A stretch of DNA of 64,000 nt from Morella rubra. Taxonomy: Eukaryota; Streptophyta; Magnoliopsida; Fagales; Myricaceae. The notes below the pieces were generated by a model. That model saw nothing but the letters and a program-made list of their open reading frames with translations. It ran no database searches and was not told where the DNA came from. Below, in pieces: positions 34,934 through 45,029 of this stretch (positions are counted from its first letter, which is position 1; each line of letters begins with the position of its first letter). The stretch covers positions 17,088,800-17,152,799 of the forward strand of contig CM025855.1 in assembly GCA_003952965.2 (NCBI GenBank), written 5' to 3'. Position numbers and translations under genes: made by a program.

Positions 34934-37371
34934 TGTCATACTCCGAGCTTTTAAACATCACATGCATATTGTTTATGATATATTGCTTGATATTAGTAGT
35001 GCGTTTAGGAGATACTTAGTGACTAAGAGAGAGTATTTAGTACTTGAGATACTAAGTTCGAAACATTGATTAGGACATGATTAAGTGAGAATTGGAGTTC
35101 ACATGCAACTGAGTTATTGTTCAGGAGATTGAGGAGCACGCATTGGATCAATTTAAATTTTTAAGCTAATAGGTCATTTTTATCTCGAAACCTTATTAGG
35201 ACATGATTAAGTGAGATTTGGAGTTCGCATGCAACTAGGTTGTTCAGAATGTTGAGGAGCTTGTATTGGATCAATTTGTGTTTTTAAGCAAGCAGGACGT
35301 TTTTGTCTCGAAAACTGAACCACATGATTTTTATTCTTTTAATATGTTGGGAGTTCATCCACGAGTTTATGGTTCAAATTTGGAGACTTTTTATTTTTCG
35401 GAGGAAGTAGGTCGATTTCTCGGGAGCAATTAGGTTGATTTGCGATTATCGGAAGATTAGTGAAACGATTAGCAAAACTTAGCCATTAAGAAAAAAATTT
35501 TGGCTGCCCTAGAGAGTGACACATGTGAGGGCTAGATAGCATGATAAATCGAAGCTAGAAACACAACAAATCGATGCCAAAAGCACGACCAAAAAGGCTA
35601 CAACCTAGAAACCACGAAGTGTCGAACCGTAGGAGTTTCGACGATGACTTGCCGTGGCTACCTAGGAGAATTTCGGCCATAGCCTTACCATGCAGCTGCT
35701 GTAGGTTGCTAGGTGTCAAGAGGAGAGAAATGTGGCCTAGTGACTCACCAAAGCTAGCCTAGCTAGGCCGGACACGTGTCGGAATGCAACCGGCTGTGTT
35801 TTCCTATAAATAGGGGTGGATTTCGACCTTTGAAGACTACACCATTCAATTTGAATTTTTGTGAGTTAAATCTTGAGAGCAAGAGTGAAGTGAAGTGGTA
35901 GAAAGTGGAGGAAATTTTTTAGCAAAGATCAAGCATACTTAGAGGTAAAGTTTAGTTGGTTATCTTTGATTTCGATTCAAGTTTTCATGATGATTATTGT
36001 GAATCTCTTGTCTTTATTATTCTAGCATCTCTTGATATTAATAGTTTTTTTTCTATTCTTCCTATTATTCTTGATGTTCTTTGTGTTCTTGATGAAGAAC
36101 AAGCTTGTCCTTTCATAAAAGTATCATTTTAAAAGTACAATTCGTTTTCAAGGTTTTTTTCAACTTTGATTCGTTTCTTTTCAAAATTTCTTCCAAAAGT
36201 TATTTTTCAAAGCTTGAACATATTTCTTTCCTTTTGATTTCAATACTTTTATGTCAAAATTGGTATTTTCTACATGGTGATTAAGCCAATTTTTAACCAA
36301 GAAATCAAAGTGTTGTTTTTGCCTTCATAACACTTTCCTTTGAGAAATGTTTTATAATGTTTTGATGATGGAAACGAGTTAGGTCTTGCATATCATAAAT
36401 GAGATGTATGGGCGTTGATATGAGACATGCATACTTAACTTGTATGTTGGAAAGGAATATTTGATGTTCAAGTATAGTTAAGGTGTTGCATATCATGAAA
36501 GATATGTATGGGCGTTGACATGAGACATGCATACTTAACATAATACTGTGAAGACGTGACAGTACTGTGCACAAGAGGATGTGTTCACTTGTTGTGACAT
36601 TTGGCCTCTCCGTTGTATGCGGAAAAGATCCTCTTTGAGGATACCGTATTCTACTCTGGGAGTAATGCCGCAAAATATGGACCATGTTATACTCTGGGAG
36701 TAATGCCGTAAAACATGGAGGTTACTTGTAACCCGTCACTCTGGCCCAGTGATTCACTTTGAGGAGTAAGAGGAATGGTGATTGAAAAATGGAAAAGATC
36801 ATATTTTTAAGAATTCAATATTTTCATTTACTTTCTTCTTCTGTTTTGAGATTTAATTGATGAACAGGTTTTCTTCAATATCTTATTCTGTATCTGCTGT
36901 CTGTCTAACCACTAGCTTTACTCAGTCATTTGGACTCACCGTTGTTTGTTAAATTCTTTTAGCAGATGTTCAGAATATACTGGGAGAATTTACTTAAACT
37001 TTGACACATGAGGTCTTCACACTAAGCTAGTAGTTGGGTCTAGGTCATGTAGAACCTTGACATCATCATTGAGTGCATCCTGATTATATTTTCTAGCAAC
37101 GATGAAGGGGACGAGTAGAAGAGAATAAGTTAAAGACCTATGTAGATTGTACTGAATTTAGTAGTTATTCTGCCATGTTTTGTAGACGTACATAGAAAGC
37201 AGAGTTGATAATCTTTTGTGATACAAAGGTTGGAATAAAGGGTCTTGATGATGTTTATTTTTTAGAATCTTATTGCTTTAATGATCTTCCCAGTGGCCGT
37301 AACCTCAGTTTGATAGCGGCGTCCATTACTATACGACAACGCTTGAACTCTTGACGATCCAGGCTATTACA
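34934..37371 (+). mobile_element. solo LTR, 2.4 kb Tekay-like family
   Basis: Begins TGTCATACTCCGAGC and ends AGGCTATTACA, matching the 3' LTR at 7230-9702 over its length. Flanks TTCCA (34929-34933) and TTCTA (37372-37376) differ at one base, so the insertion is old or the copy has drifted. It keeps the TATA box (35815), the donor-like GAG|GTAAAG (GT at 35945), one hairpin arm (36931-36938), the CAG-ATG junction (ATG 36966) and the acidic tail LIIFSSNDEGDE ending TAG near 37118. The reading frame between is broken. Confidence 0.88.
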
Positions 37372-37439
37372 TTCTACAAGCACTACGGTATTCTCCCCCC
37401 TCCCTCCCCCTTTTCATCTATGTGCATTCCCACTAAAGC

Positions 37440-37780
37440 TAAAATAAAAATATCTACAATCAAGGGGTAAAAGCCCTGTACATATAGATCGGGTCAGTTA
37501 CAGGCTCAGGTATTATTGGGTAGTCTGTATTACTATGAATGAGGCCAGCCCAACAAGTGAGTTCGTGCACTGCCATATTTGCACCTCTGTTAATATTCAC
37601 GATCTTCCACTTTCTTATCATGTTGAGTATCTCCACTACTTGCTTCATCTATGTATGGATCACTCTATTCTGTAGGGCCAATTTTTAACAGCTTCAACCA
37701 CCTGCAGTGAATCCCCTAAGAAATTAATCACATTCTGCTATCCCTTCTTAATTGCCAACTCAATCCCTAGACTCAAAATG
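37440..37780 (-). pseudogene. LINE C-terminal RNase H-like fragment
   Basis: On the minus strand, pieces GIELAIKKG, LQVVEAVKNWPYRIE and VEILNMIRKWKIVNINRGAN are separated by stops. The order and spacing match the RNase H-like domain (RVT_3) at the end of plant L1-type LINE open reading frame 2. It is oriented opposite to the LINE fragment starting at about 37810. The stretch 37382-37440 beside it is probably its 3' untranslated tail. Confidence 0.65.
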
Positions 37781-37809
37781 CTGCTGACAAACAGTATGGT
37801 ATTCAATTA

Positions 37810-39775
37810 AAAAAGAATGAGTTTTATACTGATCCAAACAGTATGGTATTCAATTCAAGAATGTCTCCTAACGCCATCCTTCTCTATCAACCTCAATGGG
37901 GAGTTTGTTGGATTCTTTTCTAGTAGCAGGGGACTGAGGCAAGGAGACCCTATGTCTCCAAATCTATTCACTTTGGTCATGGAATATTTCTCTAGAATTA
38001 TGAGGAAAGTTGCTACTAACCAGAATTTCCTTTTCCACCCTCGTTGTAAAAAATTGGGCATTACTCACATCTGCTTTGCAGATGATTTATTCATTTTTAG
38101 CACAGGGATTGTGGAATCTATTTCGGTGATCAAGGAAGGTCTAGAGACATTTGCTAGTCAGTCTGGGCTCCTTGCTAACCCCCGTAAGAGCCTAGTGTTG
38201 CTTTGTGGAATTCATCTTTTAGCCAAGCAGACCATTCTGGACCTCTTGGGATTTGTTGAAGGGAAATTACCAGTTACATACTTGGGTGTTCCCTTACTCT
38301 CCTCTCGTCTCAAGATGGCTGACTGTTAGTCCCTCGTGGACAGGATTACCTCTAAAATACGGAGTTGGACGAGTCACTACCTGTCCTACGCGGGTAGACT
38401 GCAATTGATTCAATCAGTCCTCTTTGCTGTACAATCATCCTGGAGCTTACTCCTCTTGCTCCCCAAGAGTGTGATTTTCCAAGTTGAATGCATGATGAAG
38501 AGTTTCCTTTGGAAAGGCTCTCTGGAGGCCCGAGAGAGCCATATGGTGTCTTGGAAAGAGATCTACAACCCAAAAGATGAAGGAGGGTTGGGACTTGTTG
38601 ATCTGACCTCGTGGAATAGAGCCTTAATGGCCAAGCATATATGGCATCTGTTCTTGGACCTTGGTGAATCCTCGCGGGTTAACACCTACAGGATCAAAAG
38701 GAGGAGTCTGTGGAGTTTAAAAACTCCAGGTAGCTGCCTTGGAGTTGGAAAAAAGTCCTCGGGCTGAGATATCTCATTAGAGATTTCATCAAGCACTCTA
38801 TTGGTAATGGATCTCAAACCCTTCTTTGGTGGGATAATTGGCACCCTATTGGACCTCTGTCCACTAAATTTAATTCTGATATGAGAGGCCTCTCTTCCTT
38901 GGGTCCATGGGCTCGTGTATCTGACATCATCTCTGCCAATGATTGGTGCTGGCCACCTGGCACCCCGTGCATTTGGCAAGAAATTCGCAGGGAAACTCCC
39001 ACAAATTTGAAGCCTAACTCCTCGCGTGGTGACGCTGTTAAGTGATTGCAGGAACCCTCTGGAAATTTTTCCCTCAAAAGCATGTTGGCTCCTCTTTGTC
39101 AGCAAGGGCCCAAGATTCCTTGGTCCAATCTGATTTGGTTCAAATGTGCCATTCCTCGGCACTCTGCTATTAAAGCGCGACTACCCACCCAGTCCCGGCT
39201 TAAAAGCTTTGGCATCCAACTGGCAAGTAGGTGCCATCTCTGCCACCTTTGTGAGGAGGATTCTGATCACTTGTTTCTCTCTTGTCCCTTCACTTACCGA
39301 ATCTGGTGCATTCTTGGTGACAAATGCCTCCTACCCAGAGTTAACCTCCTTTGGGCAGAAATGCTTCGTTTGGCAGCTGCTAGCTAGTGTAGTAACTCTC
39401 TCCCAAATACAGCAAGGAAGCTCCTTCTTGCTGCCATAGTTTATGTTATCTAGAAGGAGAGGAATTTCCGACTGCACACTGTCAAATCTAGGAGGCTTGT
39501 TCATGTTCTCCTTGAGGTTGATGGGCTGGTTAAGGGAAAATTGAATCTCCTCAAGGGCTTCTCTCCCACGTTGGAAAATCGCACGATTATTGCCAATTGG
39601 TGCCTCTCTGATTCCATTTTGAAGCTCAGGGATAGTCTTTCTTTGCTTGTGCTGTCTTGTTTAGTTTTTTCCCTCTTGTAACACCTCTACGGTGAACTGG
39701 CTGGGGGCTCCCCTTCCCCCTTGTTTCCTCTTTCTGCATTTATTTTACTTGCTCACTTACCCAAAAAGATAAAAA
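37810..39775 (+). pseudogene. L1-type LINE reverse transcriptase, 5'-truncated
   Basis: Starts inside the reverse transcriptase. GLRQGDPMSPNLF (about 37930) and the catalytic FADDLF (about 38075) are clear. The frame stops at 38329 and resumes at 38336 with the LINE thumb region (SYAGRLQLIQSVL), then DEGGLGLVDL (about 38575). A zinc-binding domain (zf-RVT) follows about 39046-39330, with CHLCHLCEEDSDHLFLSC. A 3' untranslated region with polypyrimidine runs ends in the A-rich GATAAAAATAAAAG near 39768-39782. Stops and frameshifts make it inactive. 5' truncation is typical of LINEs. Confidence 0.85.
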
Positions 39776-39782
39776 TAAAAGA

Positions 39783-40974
39783 ATAATTGAATATATAAGT
39801 TACAAGGTGTTAAAAATTATTTTGGCATCATTCTCACCTACAACATAATTAATGAAGAGACATTTGTAGAGAAATAGTGTTCTGAATAAAGAATAGAGAG
39901 ATCGAGAACGATCACGCGTTTATCATATTATGCAGTTGATTATGATTAATGCAATTTGGTTTGGGTTCTTTGTTCGGACAAAAGAAATGAAACTTTTTTT
40001 TATTTCCTTTCGGATCTGTTTTTCAATTCGCTTTTTTGTTTTAACATACGGTATCATGGCCCATATTGTCTGCCTAATTGCCGAGTTTGCATTTGAAAGA
40101 GGGATTCAGCCTAGTTCATTTGGACTTACAAGTTGACCCGTTTGCCTTCAATTGTGGCCTGTTGGGCTTTAAACGGTTTCCGGGGTTAAGGTTTCAGCAA
40201 ATTTTAACCTAATTATGCAGCACGTGAAGCGTGGCCCTCTTGGTTATAACTTATAAAGAGAAATGGGTGTTGGGCTTAAAAAGGTATGTGATGCCCAAAG
40301 ACCAAAGCCATACCTATTAAGGAGGGCGGGTAGCACTCGTAGAAGGATCAATTTTGATGACTCCGAGGAAGAAGAGAACAGAAAAAGAAGAGCATCAACC
40401 AGAGCCCTTGGAGTCCAGCAAATATAAGAACTCCTCCATTAGCCTTACAGCCCTTAGCCAGGCAGCCGCTACTTCAGCCCAGCAAGGAGATCTCATGATG
40501 AGACTACTTGCTGAAATCTTCAAGCTTACTTCACAGCAAAATGTGTCACATCAAGAGATTCTTTTCCGAATGGACAAACTGGAAACATATGGAGAGGAAA
40601 TAAAAAGGTAGAAGAAAAGGAGTTGGACATGAATGTTATGAAGAGGAAATTGTGTAATGGAGCATTGGCAGCTCAGGAAATATTAAATGGCTATGAAGAC
40701 TTGGAATGTAAAATTCTTCTCCAACACAGAAAAGAGCAGAGAAGGAACCATAGAGGACACAGAGACTTCTAAAGAAAGATGATAATGAGGTGGACATGAA
40801 AAATTTGGTCAATGAGGTAAATCTGAAGGTAGACCACCACATTGGGATGGATGAGTTGGTAAGACCGCATGTGTTGAAGTTCCCAACATGCATGGTGGGA
40901 AGTGGAATGATTTCAAGTCAAGACTCCAAACTAGACCACCCTCCTCCAAAATAGACAACCTTCGACAGACCGGT
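39783..40974. other. unassigned region with one short reading frame
   Basis: Mostly low-information sequence. A frame at 40354-40611 (MMTPRKKRTEKEEHQPEP, 85 codons) is rich in charged residues. In the same region, but not in one clear frame, charged coiled-coil-like stretches continue to about 40960. I do not recognise it; a degraded gag or host gene piece is possible. No repeat boundary was found. Confidence 0.3.
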
Positions 40975-41945
40975 TGACTTTTAGTCACGATACATATTTT
41001 GATGATAACAATAAAAATAATCAACCTAGATACTCAATAAGATCCAAATTAGCATGGAATACACAAGTAACGATCAAATCATTGGAAGCAACTTAGAATT
41101 GAAGACTCGAGACTCTAGGGTAAATTTTGTTATCGCAAGTTTGGTAAATCAAATGTCTCAAGTGTTTTCAAATCTGACACAGGTGTGGTTAGTACTAAGA
41201 GTCAAGATTGAAATAAATTTCTGAAATGATTTACGAAGATTTTATGTTTGAGTTATATCTTGTTAGAAAGCTCTACGAGGCTAGCTTCAAACACATCAAA
41301 CAGTGTACGATTTAGAGTTTTCCAGACGAAGTTATGGTAAAATTACTTCAAAGTGGTCAGACTGCCAACTAGTTACGAGGTCTAATGAATTTTAGACGGC
41401 TTTCCTATTTTTAGCTTGTTCTTTTGGATTTTCAATGTGTATTTTCATTTTCCTATTATGTTTCCTAAGTCTCAATTAATGTTTTGAAGTTGTATTGCTT
41501 ATTTACTCATGCTTGGGAGGTTGTTCCAAGCTCTACTATTTACCCTTCTCTAGCAATGGAAAAATAATGATTTGAGTATTTATACAACTCGAGCCTTAGG
41601 GTTATTTGAAGAGGGATTTCTTCTCGAAACTTTTATTCTTCAGTGGATTACAATAGGTGACGAGTTCAACTCTTATCCTTCGATGGATTCCAATAGGTGA
41701 CGAGTTATTGTGTTGTATCTCGTGTTGGATTACATTGGTTGGTGATTTCTGTATCTCTTTGTGTTCTACTTGGATTGTGAGCTTTCCCAACCTTCCCACA
41801 AATATCTCGAGGTTCCTATTACTATCCCGAGGTGTCTATTATTCTCGGGCTGTCATTTTATTCCCAACGTTAATATTTTTCCCAAACCAATCCAACCAAT
41901 TTGAAGCGCTCACGAGATGTCCTACAGCTTTCCCCGGTTAACCCC
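40975..41945 (+). repeat. presumed 5' LTR of a Ty3/gypsy element
   Basis: Lies directly before a primer site and ends GGTTAACCCCA. Near its left end TTTTGATGATAACAA resembles the start of LTR family I, so the left ~400 bases may belong to another LTR. The part from about 41400 reads like an LTR R-U5, with repeated GGATTACAATAGGTGACGAG and GGATTCCAATAGGTGACGAG (about 41645-41705). Boundaries on the left are uncertain. Confidence 0.45.
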
Positions 41946-41954
41946 AGTATCAAA

Positions 41955-41965
41955 TGGTATCAGAG
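41955..41965 (+). other. primer-binding site (initiator tRNA-Met type)
   Basis: TGGTATCAGAG, ten bases after the presumed LTR end and just before gag. It assigns the following coding remnants to an LTR retrotransposon. Confidence 0.75.
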
Positions 41966-43796
41966 TTATTGGTTCTCATGGCGAGTTGTTGTTGTCATGG
42001 GCCAAATGTTGATTCTCCTCCAACTCGTGAAAAAGATCTCCATGAGGTTGAAATCGTAGATCTAAACAGACAATTACAACAACTTCAACAACGTCTTGAA
42101 CATTATGAGCCTTTTGATTCTTTTCATGATTCAGAGGTTGAATCTTCTTATCATGAGAATGAGAATTCTTTCTATCATACTTGAAGTGAACCATCATCAA
42201 AAGAACATGTTGTAATTTCTAGAATTAAGGCAACCCAAGAGGGGTGTGAATTGGGTTTCAAAACTTTTTTGAAACTAATCGTAAAAGATGTGTTTGTCTA
42301 CAAGTTCTACAAAGAGTATCGATCGCAATAAAGATCAATCTCAAGTGATTGATAAAACATTTCCAAAGATACAAATTATATTTAATCAAGAATCTAGTAG
42401 CAAAAAATAAAGAGATAATGGAAGAAAAACAAACACAAGATTTTAAAAGGTTTACAGAGCCTTGAGGTTTCTCCACTAAACTCCCTTCAACCAAGGGAAA
42501 GGTTTCCTTACACTTGAGCATTAGAATCACCTCTTCAAGTCTCAAGAATGAGTTTATGAACAACCCCATCCAAACTCCTTCTTTCCATGAACAACCCTCA
42601 TATCAAGGAAACAGGAGAATCACTCTCTTATAAAATGGAAATGGATGAACGAAATTTCTCAAATAAACTCCCTTGATGAAGTGGATACTACAATGAATAT
42701 TTCTATCTCTTAAGCTTCACACAATAACAAAAATATTGATTATGTGTGAATGATGTGAGAAGTAGGATTCAAAAGGTTTATGATCACTCTTAGCTTAGTA
42801 AATGTTAAATGGTCGTTCAACAGCATTTATGAGACTGAGAGATGGTCTTAAATAGGCCTTATAAAAAAATTAGCCATTTCTAGATGTTAGGGTCGATCTA
42901 TCAAAAATCTCATTGTACCAATCGACCGCTTATGTCATCCGGTCTATCGCTGCAGGTTACCATTACCCCAATGGTCAAAAAGTCAGAACGACTCATTTTG
43001 AAAATAGTAGCCAGTCCACTGCTTCACCATGCAATCGATCAGTGGTCGACCTCTACATTTAACTCATCAGCCGATTGATAGTCCTTAAACTCTATCATAA
43101 GTGACGGGTCGTGACAAGTAAAATAGGGAAAAAATAGTATTATTTCCACAAGGAGGAGATTCAAGTACCAATTTATAAAATTTCCTATATTATTTAGACG
43201 ATCCCAAATTGATGTGAATAATTGCAAATTCTTAACCTGGAAACTCAAATATTAAAGATTTTATTGGGCTTGGATTTCATTAATTGAATTCTTCCAATGA
43301 GTTTAAACCTTATTGCTTGCATTAATGTTTTGTTAATCACAATGATCGAATTCTTTTTTATGTGATATCGTCTTTGAAGGTAACAACACCTATACCTATT
43401 TTAATCCTATATCTACTTTCGTGATCAAAGAAATTAATAAAGATTCATTTGCATTAATGTATTGAATATAGGTCACAAGGGTGTGTATTTATTTCTAAAT
43501 TACACTGCCAAAGTTTGATAAATTCACGAACTAATATTAAACTTCAACTTTCATTACTTCATTCAACATCTTAAGCATGCAATTCATGGCCAGTAAATTG
43601 CAAGAATGAAAACTAAAATCATCAAATTGCAATTAACAAATTATATTCATTACATCCATACTCAAATCATATAAAAAATTCAATAACTACGTCTTAGCCC
43701 TAGAATAAGAAAACTAGCAAATTATAATTAATAAAACAATCCAATTATTTTTCAAAGATAAATTAGAATTTAACATCCTTAATATTAATTCAAAAA

Positions 43797-45029
43797 GGCT
43801 AAATTGTCCCATCAGTCACTGTGTTTTGACCAATTTCTAGATTGGTCCCTAAGGTAAAATTCTTCCAACTGGGACCCATGGGATTAGGACCAATTCCCAC
43901 TTTGGTCCTTCTGTCATCTAGCGCAATGGAAGTTGTCGACGTGTATACAGCACCCACGTCAGACCCACTTACCCATCGACAAGTGTTAGCAGGTGCCACA
44001 ACTCTTTCAGGATCTTGCGTGCCCGTGTTTCTGTGTGGAAGTCTGTGGGTGTAAGGGAAAGAAAGAGAGAAAGAGTTCAACTTGAGATAGGAGATAACGT
44101 AGAGGAGGTTGCGCTTAGGGGTACGTGTTGGAATGTTGAGCATTTGTGTGGAAGGCAAGCGTCGTTTACGCCGAAGAACACGGTCATGGCTAATGGTTCA
44201 GAACCATCACCTCCTTTCAATGCATGAAAAACCTTGTCTAGCACTATCAAGGCCCACCTCGTGTTGTACCCACTATACCCTCTTAGCACCACATCAACCT
44301 GGTCATCAAAAAGGTAACATAGTGTCCAAAAATTTAATGGAGCCAATCGAACCCAGTATCCAAATCACTCTAAGAAAACATAGAAAAGAACTGCAAAAGA
44401 TATACTCTTCTTAGAAGCTATCAAAGACCAAGAGAATACCATGTAAGATAAATGGTTGGCAAGATATGCACCCTAGCCTTCATCCTCAAAGGACTCCTCA
44501 GTGATCGAGTCACCGAAAAAATAAATTGTTGACCACATATTTCACCAATCTCAAAATGGCTTTTGCTTCAAAGTGATCAACTATCTTTTTATATTATCTT
44601 CATGGTTGTCAAGGGACAAGTTGAGGGCATAATCAATTTGAAATCAAAAAGGGGTTGGGAGTTAAGGGTTCATGCGGTGTGGGAGCTTTGGGAATTTCTT
44701 TGCTCAGGCTGGGACAAGTGTTTTGGACATGGAGAACCAGCTAACTGAATGACGTGGATTATTTAATCTGACGTGAAAAGCCATGTCGCATGTGGGATCC
44801 ATTGTTTCAAGTTGGGTTTAATGAGATGACAACTGCTAACACATGTCGATGTGTAAGTGGGTCTAACGTGGTTGTCGTCGGCTACGTCTATAACTTCCAT
44901 TGTCCTATCTAACGGAAGGATCAAAGTGGGAATTGGTCCTAAGCCTAGGGGTCCCTATAGGAAAAATTTTACCCTAGGGACCAATCTGAGAATTGGTCAA
45001 ATCACAGGGACTGGAGGGATAATTTAGCC
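43797..45029. mobile_element. Mutator-like element carrying host gene sequence (Pack-MULE)
   Basis: Long inverted ends beginning GGCTAAATTRTCCC and extending about 150 bases (for example GACCAATTCCCACTTTG on both arms), flanked by a perfect 9-base duplication ATTCAAAAA (43788-43796 and 45030-45038). Long inverted repeats with a 9-base duplication identify Mutator-like elements. There is no transposase; the interior carries part of a GDSL esterase gene and another stretch of unknown origin (about 44580-44750). Length 1233 bases. Confidence 0.88.
44122..44298 (-). pseudogene. captured exon of a GDSL esterase (isoamyl acetate hydrolase-like)
   Basis: Minus strand: VDVVLRGYSGYNTRWAL, then after a short gap SEPLAMTVFFGVNDACLPHKC and FQHVPL. 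These are the block II-III motifs of the plant CPRD49/IAH1-type GDSL esterase family (GANDACLP usually; here GVNDACLP). It begins right after GACCAG, an AG that fits a 3' splice site, so the fragment kept an intron-exon junction and was taken from genomic DNA. It ends soon after HVPL, where similarity stops. Not a full gene; any protein would lack the catalytic Ser and His regions. Confidence 0.8.

Noticed and set aside
43049..43053. Exact ACCTC as the left target duplication of insertion F
   Set aside because: It would require the element to end AAATGTA and to include about 40 bases with no counterpart in insertion G; the border at 43093 fits the family alignment better, although with one mismatch.
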